Origin: Azolla caroliniana
Lineage: Eukaryota > Polypodiophyta
Direction of reading: 5' to 3'
DNA: 64,000 nt
Assembly (NCBI GenBank): GCA_043228905.1
Contig: JBHGNT010000007.1
Span: forward strand, 9,238,001 to 9,302,000
The stretch's first letter is position 1. The number at the start of each line of letters is the position of its first letter. Below the pieces are notes generated by a model. That model had not been told where the DNA came from. It searched no databases and worked only from the letters and a program-made list of their open reading frames with translations. Of this stretch, positions 31,796-45,073 are shown piece by piece. A program made the translations under genes and the position numbers.

Positions 31796-32980
31796 ATGAT
31801 CAGCCAATATATGCAGAAGCCGACCGTGGAGCACCTTCTGTGCATGCATCGAATTTTGCGATATGTGAGCGGCACGAAGGAACGGGGACTGTTATACCAG
31901 ATTGGTATAACCGAAAAGCTAGTCGGCTACACCGATGCCGACTGGGCCGGCGATGCATCAGATCGTCGATCCACCTCCGCCTATATGTTTTCCCTTTGTA
32001 GCGCGGTTGTTGTGTGGAGCAGCAAAAAGCAGTCAAAAATGGCCCTTTCGAGCATTGAGGCTGAATACCAAGGCGCTACCGTTGCCACCTGTGAAGCCAT
32101 TTGGCTTCAGCGACTACTACAAGACCTGCGGATCGAGGTGCCGACCCCGATCCTGATCTACTGCGACAACATAAGTAGCATGCAGCTCGCCAATAACCCC
32201 GTATTCCATGCTCGCACAAAGCACATAGAAGTGCACTACCACTTCATGCGTGAGTGTGTCCTGAGCGGTGAAGTCGAACTTCGGTATGTTCATACGGATC
32301 GGCAAGTTGCCGACATCTTCACCAAACCGCTCGGATCGGACAAGTTGCAGCACTTCACCGAAATGCTTGGTGTTCAGCATCTCGATGTGCCACACTTAAG
32401 GGGGAGAACGGGCAAAGACACCGGAACGGGTAAAGGCAAAGAGACGGTCGATTGTGCCGGTGAGGGAAGAACCGACGAGGGGAGAGACAAGAAGAAGAAA
32501 GGAGCCGAGTCGACAAAGGAAGTTGACACATCCGAACAAGTCGGAACAAGCGGCGGCGGCGGCAGAGTCAAGAAGGACAGAGTCGACTGGAAGAAGAAGG
32601 CCAAGACCCGGACATGGTCCGATGTGGTGAAGGGCCTGGAATCGGAAGACGAATCAAGAGTGACCGATTCGGACAAGAACTGGAACGAGTCGGAGACAGC
32701 CGATTCGGTTCAACAAACGGATTCGGAAGAACCGGATCAATTCAAGGCCAAGAGGACGAGAAGGCAGCGAAAGTCGACGCCAACACGAAGGAATTGGCGA
32801 ATCGGCAAGCGCCGAAGTCACAGCAACGAGGGAGCTAAATTGGGCCTATTGAGCAGACAAGCCGACCGAGGAGCGCGAACGAGGCGAAGTAATGCCAGAA
32901 GGAGCCGGGTGGAAGGACCAGCTGCCATGGAGACTGACACTACAATTCGACCACAAGTTGAGCTTGAGGGGGAGTGTTGA
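31796..32980 (+). pseudogene. copia-A RNase H with ~200-residue charged C-terminal extension
   Basis: An open frame continuing the broken pol. RNase H spans residues 1-190 of this segment: VGYTDADWAGD, SSIEAEYQGA, TKHIEVHYHFMREC and ADIFTKPLG. Most copia polyproteins end soon after this point. Here the frame runs on for about 200 residues (32378-32980). The extension is rich in K, R, E, D, S, T and G, with clusters such as GRDKKKKG, KRTRRQRKS and IGKRRSH, and no cysteine/histidine finger or membrane segment. It ends EGEC with TGA six bases inside the 3' LTR. A homologous tail ends the same way at 63573-64000. Function unknown; nucleic-acid binding or nuclear retention would suit the charge, but that is inference. 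Confidence 0.8.
32395..32407 (+). other. Internal polypurine-tract-like sequence of copia-A
   Basis: CTTAAGGGGGAGA lies just after the RNase H coding, where a typical copia element would have its polypurine tract and 3' LTR. In this family the LTR starts about 570 bp later, next to a second tract (TTGAGGGGGAG, 32964-32974). Confidence 0.6.
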
Positions 32981-33408
32981 AGCGGCAAGCTCAACCGGAT
33001 CCGATTCGGCTGAATAAGCCTGAGCCGGATCAGCATCCGAAAGGATGAGCCGGATCGGTGAGCTGGTGAGCAAGTGAGCCGGTGAGTTGGGGAGCCGGTT
33101 AGCCGGACCCAACAGTAACCGGAAGCCTAGTAGCAACGTAGACTACTAGGTAGTTAATGTCTCGTAGTTAGTGTCAAACACTCGTGTGAGCATTGAAGTA
33201 CATCGTACTTTTGTCAGTCCTCTTAGGACTTGTATAAATAGTGTTGTTGATCACGTTTTATGTACAGAGAACTATTATTGTTTTGTAATAGATTTTTGAG
33301 TTATTCTGCTCTCTCTCTCTCTCTCTCTCTCTCCCGCCTACACTCTGTGTTTTAATCTCTCTCTCTCTGTTGCTATCCGCCAAGGCCAGTTTGTTTGACG
33401 CTTCCGCA
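32975..33408 (+). repeat. 3' LTR of copia-A
   Basis: 434 bp, TGTTGAAGCGGCAAGC...CGCTTCCGCA, the partner of 17442 onward. It carries paired dyads (33195-33229), a TATA box (TATAAATA, about 33233) and a CT-rich tract. LINE sequence resumes at 33409. The 5 bp outside the two LTRs (TCTTG and CATGA) do not match, so the original target duplication has been lost or rearranged. Confidence 0.85.
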
Positions 33409-36400
33409 CATGATCTTTTACATCTTGCAATTCAGAGCTTGCGATCCTGTCTGGTGTTTCCCTACCTCTGGGGATCAAAGAACCCTCCTCCTTATAGCCT
33501 ATCCATTTCTCTATTGTTGACCTTTGATTAGCATCTTCCCTAATCAGTAGAGCGTTAATGGTTTCAGATCTCATAGCCCATCGGCCCCTGATTCCATGGA
33601 GTATGTTGGCTTGGTCTTGTATTGGCAATGGCATAAACCGTCTCCAACATTCTATACTTTTTCCTGGACCTTCCGCAATGTATCCCCATGACAAACCCTT
33701 AATTGATCCAATTAGTTGATTAAATTCATCTCTGATACAAGGGTTCCATAGGATACATTGACTGAGCCAAGTAGGTTCAGAGTTAGGTTGATCGCACTTG
33801 AGCCCTAATCTAATGTCACACCATGCCTTCCACATGGATGCATTGAATCTATCCTCCAATTGGCGGGAGAAACTAGGTTTGAGCTCCATGTTTAGAATCC
33901 ATCCACTTTGGGGGTCCCAATTGGCCCTGTTTCTTGTTTAAAGTAAGTGAAACGTAACCGCAACAACATTTTCTAGTAATCATTCCCTAGTTGGAGTTCT
34001 CGCACCACAAATTTGGCGAGTAGGGCTTTTGATTGTGAGAGGGGATCAATAAGACCCAATCCTCCTCTCAACTTAGGTGATGTGAGTTTAGACCACACCA
34101 CCTTGGCCCGAGTTGCATGATCTTCCTTACCAGACCAAATGTAGTTGTGTACCAATCGCCGAATCTGGTGTATACTTTCCTTGGAGATTGTCCAACATGA
34201 TAGGTTGTACCATGCTGTTGCGAGTAATACCTGATTTGCCACTATGATGCGCCTCGCTACCGAGAGTTTTTTCAAACTCCAATGTATCAACTTTTATCGA
34301 ATGGAGTGAATAACTAGTGCAATCATAGTCTCCGGGGGTATATTGAACCCAATTTGGAAACCCAAATATTTGGTGCTCGCTCCTTGATTGATCCACTTGA
34401 AAGCGGGATGGGGGTGCCACGCAGTTTGTGCTTCATGAGAAAGCCATATTGCACAGGATTTGTGCCAATTGATCATGGCATTACATCTCTTGCAAAATAC
34501 GTCTAAACCACTTTCTAGGTTTTGTAGATTTTCCAAGTCCCCTTGTAGGTAGACTGTGGTGTCATCTACAAATTCTATATCCATGTGTCTTTGGTGAGAA
34601 TGCGGCACCCTAAGACCACATAGGTTTAGTTGTCACGAGTTGAGAAAACTAAAGAGTGCTTCGACATATAATAGAAATATGGATGGAGCCACTGGGCATC
34701 CCAGTTGTACAGACCGCGATATTCGGAAGAAGGGGCCCCTTTCACCTACTAATGAAACACAACTACTAGCGTTCCTATAAAGTCCTACAATGGCTTGGAT
34801 CCATGACTCTTGAAAGCCGAGTTTCCCCATCACATTTTCTAGAAAGTTCCAGCATACCCTGTCATATGCTTTCTCAAAATCTAGGAGCACCACAACTACC
34901 TTGTTGTTGGTATGCTTGGCAAGGGCTACTACTTCCCAAAACGAGAAAAGGTTGTCTAGGATGCTCCGATTTCTAATGAAACCTGTCTGGGACGGATGAA
35001 TGAGTTGAGGGAGAAGTGGTGCTAAGCGGCGTGCCACAGTTTTTGCAAGCAACTTATAGACAGTATTGAGAAGAGTTATGGGCCGCCACTTACTAATGTC
35101 ATTGGCACTCCCACCACTTTTAGGAATGACATGTATCATCCCCTGTCCAAATTCCTTCGGCATGTTTCCAGAGGTGATGATCTCCTCATATGCCTGGAGG
35201 AGGTCTTCTTTAATAGTGTCCCAAAGGCACGTGAAAAAGTGAGTGAGGCCATCGATACCGGGGCAACTATCTACATCCAAATCGGAGAGGGTCTCCCATA
35301 TCTCGATGTTTGATAAGGGACGCACGAGCCATGTATTCATTTCCGTTGTGACTTTCTCGGGTATGCTTTGGAGGATAATATCTTCTCGTGTCTCTTCCCA
35401 TGTGGCCATATTATCTTCGGTAAGTAGTCGCTTGTAGTAACTTGTGGCAATATTCCTCATTTCGTCGCCATCCTCAGTGGTCGTTCCCGCCTCTCAGTTG
35501 AGGCTACGCATCATTGTTCTAGCGTGCCTCGGTCCCTTGGATCGGAAGAATTCCTTCGTGGATTTGTCCCCTACTCAAATCCATCGAGCCATGCTTCCAT
35601 GAAACTCCATGTCATAGATTGTCTTTTCCGCCATGATGAGTTCATGTTTGGCCATGACAACTTGTCCCGTGATCCAACTACATGCCGGGTATCTCTATTG
35701 GAGTCGTTGTAAGGCTATTAGTCCTCATTTTGTCGTCTTTCACTTTTCCTGAGCATCCTTGCTTCTGGTCTTGACAATCTTGTGTAGTAGAGTTGAAGCT
35801 CTTGTTAATTTAGCTAGAAGTTTGTCAGATGCTAATGAGACATTGACAGGTAATGACCATTGGTTGACGAGTTGTTCCTTCACCTCTGTGACTGTGTAGA
35901 TAGTGTGTGGGATTCGAGGTTCAAATGGGCCCCACTTTCGGTGTAATTGAAAGTGACCAATTACCGGGTAATGGTCGAAGAAAGTCATGCCTGGAGTTAT
36001 GTGACACCACCCTCCCTCGCCTACATAAATGCGGTCAACGGAGATAGGGTGGGTCCACTATTTCGCCCATCTGAATAGGAGAATAAGAGTGAGTCCCTTT
36101 TTCGTTGGAATTTGTTCGAGTGCCATAAATCTCTCAGGTTAAGGTGTAGACATAACTTCCCCCATTGTTTTCGTTCCCTTCCTTATAGAACTATGGGATT
36201 GTTGCTAGAGCTATTGTGAAGGGATTCGATCATTATTGAAGTCCCCACCAATGCACCAGTCCTCTACACCTGCTACTTGTAGGTGAATGCGCTCCTAGAA
36301 TGTTGCTCTTTCTGTGCTGCTATTTGGAGCATAAACATTCATGAAATTCCAGCATTGCCCTTGGATGGCCAGCGTGCAAAAATGTGCCCTACCAGGTATA

Positions 36401-36421
36401 AGTGATTCTTGATGTATTAAG
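33409..36421 (-). pseudogene. LINE ORF2, endonuclease and reverse transcriptase part
   Basis: The endonuclease is partial: FMNVYAPNSS and WCIGGDFNND near 36360-36230, then FFDHYPVIGHF near 35988-35950, the terminal D-H motif. The RT runs from 35460, with WRPITLLNTVYKLLAK, TGFIRNRSI, LLDFEKAYDRV and LGCPVAPS. The catalytic motif is EFVDDTTVY near 34580. The thumb-like KLSVARRI region is near 34280. In-frame stops TGA (34633-34635), TAA (34294-34296) and TAG (33973-33975), plus a frameshift near 33900, break it. The N-terminal half of the endonuclease and any ORF1 are absent because of 5' truncation. Confidence 0.85.
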
Positions 36422-39400
36422 TCAAAGAGTTTTGTACAATATGAAGTTAATTATGGGGAGATTTTAACTCACAAGTGAAGGGCAAGCATTAATAAGGAAT
36501 GCATCATGACTATACGCTTGACATGATAGAAATGTAACAATACAACCCTTATTAATCAATGAAAGTTATTTCTATAAAGGTTTCGCTCATAATTGCTTTA
36601 TCGTGTAGTGTATAGTTTAGTATGGCAACCTCGTGAATCACTAAGCATTTACCGCAAAATGTCTTGATAAATATATGACATTTCTTATGTGTAAAACATC
36701 ATCGCTTATACTTGAACATGATTCTTTGTGTTTTCATGTATATTGTGTTTCAAAAAACATTTCCAACGTGTTGCTACATAAAGTCTTGATGTAATAGTAC
36801 TATGACAAAGATCTCATATCCAATTTAGCCATCTCACGCATCTCATTATTTTCTTCTAATATTTTCAACCCTCATATTTGCAATGATTTTGGCATTGACT
36901 ATTTCATTGTAAACCTATTATTATTTTGTATGCGTCGGAAGTATCAACAAAGCCAAGGGTAAAAGTTTGAATATTATTGTGTGACATATTTTGCCATTGG
37001 TTGTTTTTTTGGTGCAAAAACTAACATAAAAAATTCAGTAGGTTTGAATTAAATAGTAGATGAAACTTAACTACACCAATATTTTTGAGGAAAAGTTGTT
37101 ATTCTGCTCTAGTAAATCTAGAAAGATAATGTGTTAGCTTCAAAATTTCATTGTCGATGGCTAATCAATAGTTTTAAAGCCCTGGGCATTTGTGTGTTTA
37201 TGGATTATTGACAATCATTCGTATTACCTCACATGTGATCTTGATGTGTGCATGCGTGGACTTGTCGGTTCTCTAAGTAAACAATGCCCTAGATCAACCA
37301 TCATATTGAGTCATCCACTTACTAGGATATAGTCGTTAACATGTTCTATTGTCGAGGGGTAGGTAACACTATCTATACTTGCTATTAGGTAGGCATAGGG
37401 AGCCACTCATGTCACTAATACAAACTTAACACATAATGCATTTCTTTGAGAACTCAATCCAACCCTTGTTTGATTGGGTAGCTTTGGTGATTTGAGAAGG
37501 ACATATATTGTATCATTGTATGCATGCTCGTCCCAAAAGTCGTGCTTTTTGTATTTTTTAAGTAGGTTCTTGCATCGTTGTAATGATCCTCATGACAAAG
37601 CTTCCTTCAACGTAGAGGTGTTCTATCCTCGATCACAAATTCACAAAGTTGATCCTTTGCTTGTCCGACAAACAAATCATATTTTTTGCATGATGTAAAA
37701 TTAGGTTCTGCTTTCACACATGGACAAAATCTTATTCAATAAGATAATAGGTGAGATCTTGAATGTGTTAGATTTTGTGAAAAAAAGGGACAATGCATGT
37801 GCGAATACTTGACACAAAGTATATACAATGAAGAAGAAGAGATGAATATTTATTAGTAGTCATAGAAGCATGCAAAAAAAGGCAATCTTTCTCAATCACC
37901 CCCACCTATTAAAAGCTTTGTAAAATACCGCATTAGGGGAATGATTGTGGGGAGTATTATTAAGACACTATAATTATTAAGAGTATTGTTTAATCCCCAC
38001 CGACTCTTTCTACGTCACTCATATTTTCATTCATTAATTGACAAGAATATTAAGTATTCAGTAGTGAGTTAGCCAAGTATACATTAAGTGATTAAGTTTG
38101 TGCTATATGTGTCCAAAGTGAGAAAGCATATTGCCATGTTTAACTATGTGCTCTAGCCGTCTTCAAATGACTTACTAACTAATGTGCCTAAGCTAATACT
38201 AGATACTACCGTGACTAGCATCCTTACTAAGTAGTCAAGCTCGTTTGTGTTGCCTAAGAGTTAACTAACGGCCTCAAGAATAAAAAGATCCATGGAACCA
38301 TATGGTGAAGCTTTCTTGGTAAACATCTAATGTTATTTTAGTGTCATGTTAGTAGATCATGTTATATTAGAATTGTATGAACCAAGATTCATCTAAATTT
38401 TAGATATAACTATATTGTCAGCAATCGTTATCTACTTATGTGGCTCAAGTTCTTATGTGTGTCTCTTAGATGTGCCATGTAAAGATTGATAATTCAATGG
38501 AAGAAAATCAATACTTGTCAAAACTCTTGCCTCATGCTATGAAAACTCCATTTAGAAAACAAAATACAATTGTAGAGGAGCATGCGATGTCTTCGAATCT
38601 ATTATCTCTTAGTGAAAATTTAAGTTTTCTACAAACCTCAAGTCTTCTTGAATTTCATTTTCATATCTGTTGCTATGAAGATTTAACCTCTAACTTCCAC
38701 TACTAAAGTGACCTTGACTAACACTAAGCCATTAAAGAACAATTCGTAAATCCCAAAGTCAATGAAAATGTCTTTTAGCTAATATATTGCTCAATGTGAT
38801 ATCATGTTGCCAATAGCGCACTATGTGAAACCACCTCCAAACCACGAACTTTCTCCCGTTTTATGTTATACTAGGTTCTATGTGCAATCATGTCAATGCA
38901 TGATAGTAGCATTGGGTGTTGGACACAAGATGAAATTTTCATTTTCCATTGCATGTGAAAATATATCTTTGCAAAACCATATATGTACTCTCCCCATCAT
39001 ATAATGCAAATGTTTGGTTACCTTAGTTATGGTCCATTTTCCAATTGGAGAGTAATGAATGGGTTCATGGAATCATGTTTGATGGTTTCCATAGAGTACT
39101 ACAACAAGAACGTAGACCGAAGGAAATTTGGTAGTTTTCACAACTAATTGAACACCTTGTCCTACGAGGAGGTGCCTTTATATATGTCATTCTTGCCACA
39201 AGATCCTCACTATTGTCAAGACAACAATGGCTTTTGTATTGCAATATTACATTTTAATATAAACACTACTTTCATGGAAAGTGAGAGTCTTACCTAGGTG
39301 GTCGGTGGATTACAAAAGGTCATGCATTCATCCTATATTCGGTAGTATCATTTAGTAAACTATATTTCAACACCTCCATATACAAATAGAGTTGTTGGAA

Positions 39401-40779
39401 GAAAGAGAGCGACAAGATCATTTGGTAAAGTAGTCTGATGAAGACTAGAAAGTCATGGATTCAACCCCTACATTGAGTACCAAATAGTAAATTATATTAA
39501 ACCCTTTATGTTCAACAATAGCATCTAGTAAATTAAGCTAGTTAGTGAGATTTGAAAATTGGGTATGGTGCAAGAAAAAAAAGGCTTACCTCTACAGTAC
39601 AACATGATTTACATAATCTTATTTTTCTCGCGACAACACATGTGACTTATAATATAAGATCTTGGCTCTTCATTAAAGGATGAGGCACAACTTTATTTAA
39701 ATCGAAACAAATGGAATCTTTCATGGAAAATATACAATTGGATATATCATGGCTTATAATTTAGTGGATGTTTGCAAGATTGATAATCATGAGTTGAGCA
39801 TGGGGCATGTTACTTTACGATGAATGGCCCTCCTTTGTAACTATACAAACAATACGTTGTGTTTAGATATTTAGAACATAAGACAAAACATGTTTTGCTT
39901 ATTAATTAGAAAACAAATATAGGTGACTAGGCATATTCTTATAAATGGAAATAATCTCTTTTTACTTACTTGCATGATTGATCTTTGTCGCTCTATGTCT
40001 CTCTAACCTTTATAATGTCTCTATACCAAGCCCGGATAAACTAAATCCTTGATAGGTGCACGAATGAGTACTCCCAATCGTACTTCAAAGTAATAACCTC
40101 CCAAAAATCTTCATTGATTTCCTAACATCAATAATTGATAAAGGCTCAATCTATGATATGGTCCCCAATGTTATATATATCCAACAAAGTATACCACATA
40201 TCCTCTATTAAGTCACAATTACTATTGCTTTCAACGTGTAAGAAGATAAGGACATATTTTATTTTCTAAACATTTGACATCATAATTTATTGGGCTCAAA
40301 AGATTAGATTCATAAGAAATTACGCAGGCTTTTCAAATACTTGTCAGATAGTGTTTGAATTGTGTTCCAACATACCTATGTGGCATGTTATATAATGTAT
40401 GCATAAGTGATGACTATAGTATTCATTCAAATACTGTTTTCTTTATCAAGCACACCTTTCAACGATTGATCATAACTATTAACAAATAGAAAACTAGTTA
40501 TACTAAGTAATTGACATATATGTTCTTGAAACCCTAAACCCTTCTTTTGAGTCCTTGATAGAAAACATTGGTTTGAATGATGATATCCATGGACCATATA
40601 TGTGATTTTCAATATCAAATAAATATGTTTATTGTGTGCTACATTTATTCAATGTTCTCAATTATCTTATTAACTCACATGAGCCACAAACAAATCCATT
40701 TATTTAGTAGCAGTATCCATGGTCCATGGTGAGGCTTATGTTTTACAATTCCTTGACTCGTTCACTTTTGAGTAAAAGG

Positions 40780-41525
40780 TTCTTTATATTGTTTCCTTGC
40801 TTAAGTTATCAAGTTTCTTAAAAGAAGATTTGAAATCATTACATTGGTTAATACAATACATATGTGTCATTGTTTAAAGTTACACTTTTGACAAAGAAAT
40901 AAATGCATTGTACAACCAGTCAGGGATTTGCAAATTTGGTGTTTGAATAGGCTGAGTGACATCTGGCCCACCATTGCCTCTATCGCGCTAAGGAACATTT
41001 GGAAATCTAGATGCAAAGTAGGTCTCGCAGGGGAAGAAAGTTGACCAAAGGAGACGATCACTGCTCTATGGTATGATCCGGTTACGAATATAGGAACTCA
41101 ATAGGAAGAGTTGGAGGGAACTTCAGACACAATGGAAGTTGGGAGACTTTCCTTTCAACAATCATGGTTAGATTCACCCTTGGTGGATTATGTAGATGGC
41201 ATGCCAAAATGGTTATTTCCACCTTAGTAGCCCAACTAGGAAGGTACATGGTATTTTTTTGAAATTTTACACATTGCACGATGATAAACAAATACCGGGG
41301 TAATGTGGTTGAATGTCTATGATGGCATTTCTATTGTACATATTGGTGTAAAGACACTCTACGTAACTAATGGGAAGTGTCTTTTAAAAATAAAAATAAA
41401 AAGTTACACAAAAGTTGAAGGTTCTTTATACCATTTCCTTACTTAATTCATGAGTTTCTTAAAAGAAGATTAGAAGTCATTACATTGGTTAATACATTAT
41501 ATGTATAATGTCACTATTTAAAGTA
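40780..41525 (+). repeat. Dispersed ~105-bp direct repeat pair
   Basis: Sequences at about 40780-40885 and 41418-41525 share GGTTCTTTATA, TTTCTTAAAAGAAGATT and TCATTACATTGGTTAATACA in the same order with scattered differences. They are separated by about 530 bp. Confidence 0.7.
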
Positions 41526-41782
41526 GATCATAGATTTTGAAAGTAATGAAATGTTAAGATTGTGTAGATTCACATTATCACATTTCAAGGATATAGAATG
41601 AATTTTGTGCGTTGATTGTGTGCACCAACGTAAATGAGTAACCAATACACTCTCAATATGTACGTAACTTCAATCCACTTTATTCCTTCCATAGCAAATT
41701 TACTAGAGTCTGGCTCTAAATTATGAAGTGTTTTACATTATTTAAAACGAGCTATAAGGCTAATTTACTTCATTACAATCTC

Positions 41783-42226
41783 ATATTGTATCATATAATG
41801 AGTCATAGTATTATTGATGATACTTTGATGTTGCATCAACTCTACACTTGAGAGATGTCTTGAGGGTTCAAGTATATAAAACTAATAAAGCAATCAACCG
41901 TGTTGAAAGTTATTCTTACTATCCACTTTAAGTCAATGTTTGCAATATGTTTTCACTTTTATAGGCTCTCGATATGAAGTCGTTCTATTCCAAGAAAGAA
42001 AAATATTGTATCATATAATGAGTCCTAGTATTATTGATGATACTTTGATGTTGCATCAACTCTACACTTGAGAGATGCCTTGAGGGTTCAAGTATATAAA
42101 ACTAATAAAGCAATCAACCAAGTGTTGAAAGTTATTCTTACTATCCACTTTAAGTCAATGTTTGCAATATGTTTTCACTTTTATAGGCTCTCAATATGAA
42201 GTCGTTCTATTCCAAGAAAGAAAAAT
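41783..42226 (+). repeat. ~220-bp tandem duplication
   Basis: Two adjacent copies (41783-42002 and 42003-about 42226) start ATATTGTATCATATAATGAG and end AAGAAAGAAAAAT. They differ at only a few positions, for example GAGTCATAG/GAGTCCTAG and GATGTCTTG/GATGCCTTG, so the duplication is recent relative to the elements nearby. Confidence 0.85.
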
Positions 42227-45073
42227 AAAACAATAAATAGTGCATTAGATTATTAGTCAAAACAATTTTGGTCACTACAAAAATGGTTAGCTAATGAGAT
42301 TTCCTATGGCAAAGACCTTGCTAAGAGCCCCTCAACTAATTCAACTTCAACATTACATGTGTGGTAAGGCTGCAGGCATAAGACTATTGTAAGACCAAGA
42401 TTCTTGAGGGTCCACCTTATTCTGTCCCCAATTAGAGTTTTTGTTTCTTGGTAAACATGTCATGTCAATATCAATCATGAATCTCAATTGAAAACATCAA
42501 CATCTATCAAATTTATGTATTATGACACCATTGGAAATAATAGACATATCCAACAAGCTATTGAATCCATAACAAACATGTAAAGTTGTTTTAAACAACA
42601 TGACCAATACATTTCTCGAAACATAGTATCCAACATCTCTTTTCAAAGGAACTCAATACAATCCTCTTATTTTCTACAATCCCCTTAAGGATGCACAATG
42701 ATCACATTTTGTAATGTAGTGGCTAATAAGAAATATATTTGCCCATATATTTTCATTATTTCCCCAAATACCCTTCATTAGGCCTTACTATATCCTCACT
42801 TGTGCCTCCATGCCTTTTTTAGTAATAATATTTATTCTCACACTTTTGTGTTGTTGCCATCAAAATTTGTGTGTGTAAAGATAGATTACACAAGAATACA
42901 ATTCATGTGTTAAAGGGTTAGCATTTAATGCACATGATAACACATTGGGTTTATAAAATCCATGTCTCTTGTGCATAAAGAACCTATGCATAAGTGAGGC
43001 ATATAAGTGTATTCATAAATCGAATGGTATGCCCTACCCTACATTTTATTTCATCTTAATGTCAATGATCATCACAAAGGAGACCCACCTATTATTAAAT
43101 TCTAAGACTTGTATTGGATGTACACATTAATTAATATGTTTTGTGTCCATATAGAAATCTTGCACGCTGATAATTGCATGCACTCATGAAGTAATACTTT
43201 TAACCGCATTTAGACTACATGAAATAATACTAGTGTGTTGTAAAAGCTTAGAATCTAGACACATATTTTATGTGAGGTCTTATTATTATCGTGATTATAT
43301 GCACATTATTACATGGAAAAATAGATATTATGTTGTAGGATACATATACATGTTGTACATGAGGCCTTATTATTATTATCATGCTTTCTAAGTCCTTGCA
43401 CGCTTATTGTTAAAGAGTTGATGGCATGGATAATCTCTATGGCAAAAACATTTAAATTGGTATTCCTAGTATAACCATATATAGTGTTTAGTGTCATGGC
43501 TATATAAATGTTAATGGCACCTAGGCGTAGTTATCAAGGCTTAAGATATATGAGAGCCTTATGTAAAAATAGGAATATGTCCAAGAAGGCTATAAGACAA
43601 TCCAAAGATAAAAAAGGCTATGAGAAAACCTACAAGCAAAGAAGGCTATTAGAGAACCTACAATTATACTTTGAACTAACCAATCATTAATTTTAGAGGT
43701 TAGTTCAATCGAGTATCCCCAAGACAAGTGACACATATTTTCAAGATAGATAGATTTTATTATCACCATCAAAGGTCAAATATGAGCAATGGGATCAAAA
43801 TTGAATCATTTTTATGTAGTACATGTGGAATTGAGTAGTAACTCTCAACATTCAAAAGACAAATTGTGGGAAGCAAACTCAATGTGGTTGAATGCAACAC
43901 AGTGTATCAATGTGCGATACATTGACACCCACCTTGTTTAGGGCAAAATATGACAAATTGCGGAGCCTCCTCAAATGTTCCCCAACGTCTTGTCAAACAT
44001 CAAAGACAATGTGATAATTATGCAAAAAGGGATGCATAATGGAGTTACCAATCAACAACGGAGCTACCAATGTGTCTAAGAACCCAATGGGTAGTGAGCT
44101 CTTTATCTTACTTTTAAGCTAGAGCATAAGGTACCACATTCATTCCATATATGTTTCGAGGGAACATCATGCCCAAGATATTCGAAGCCTTCTATGGTTT
44201 CAAATGTCTTATTATTGATCACAATTCATAGTTTATCCTTATTTTGAATGTTAACTAGCATAACCTTCATCTCGAAGGTATTGACACTTTGACATACTAT
44301 GTGTATAAAGGTTTTCCAATGCATTTATAAGCCTTTGGACAGTATATGCAAAAAGCACCACATCACGTGTGTATATAAAAAAAACCTAACAACTACATTT
44401 CCAATGTTAACTTCATCAATGGCTTCTTGCTAGATATTGTGTTAATTTCTCGAATCATTAAGGTTTAGTTCATTTTAACCATGCACCATTGTAAAATAGT
44501 GTCCATCTACCATTCTTGTCGAAAGCATTTCTGTCTATGGAAATGTTTGTACCCATGTAGGGTTTTATATTAGAGTGGAATCAATCTTCACGCCTAGCAC
44601 TTGGCAAAAAGATATGTATATGAACCAATTCTTTTCGATCTCCAAAATACCTATTATATCATACACAATGTTTGTAATGCCAGAGCCAACCGAAGAAAAG
44701 ATGCATAATTAGATACGTATCCACGACCCATTGGATAAACCCAAGGTAAAAGAGCCTCTTTATTTAACTACCCTTTTTTGGCTCATATCTCTCTACATTT
44801 AGACAGCAATCTATCTAGTACATAAAGTACATAAAATGTCACTAAAGTGTGACAAGTGAACGAACTACTGAATCACAAAAAACATAACGTCCCCTAAATT
44901 ATTAGTACAAAATGATTGAACTAATCTTCTTTGACGTATGGAGTTATCACATATCTCTCTCTCTGTTCACATGAATGTGCGTGAAAGTACCAAAAAACAC
45001 AACAAAGAAGCATTATTAATTTTTCTGTTCCATAGAAAGTAATGTATATATACTACTCGCTCAGGCCGTGCAA

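Larger units (their letters stand above)
29401..32974 (+). mobile_element. copia-A, 3' part: gag remnant, integrase, RT, RNase H, C-terminal extension
   Basis: Resumes copia-A downstream of gypsy-D. It begins in the gag region (LDSWMLYTEAERPRGRGG, 29410-29455) and goes directly to GAG-pre-integrase (WHKRIGHVNY, about 29530), so the zinc knuckle and protease are deleted. Integrase, RT and RNase H follow in order, then a long charged extension up to the 3' LTR at 32975. Several stops and frameshifts are present. Confidence 0.85.
16390..36421 (-). mobile_element. LINE (L1-like), split by a 16-kb nested insertion
   Basis: A 5'-truncated minus-strand non-LTR element in two parts: 36421-33409 (endonuclease and reverse transcriptase) and 17441-16390 (C-terminal region, 3' end). 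The 3' end is a poly-T run at 16390-16400 (poly-A on the element strand). TCAAAGAG occurs immediately outside both ends (16382-16389 and 36422-36429), the duplication expected of target-primed reverse transcription. About 4.07 kb belongs to the LINE. The intervening 17442-33408 is copia-A and what was inserted in it. Stops and a frameshift show it is dead. Confidence 0.88.
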
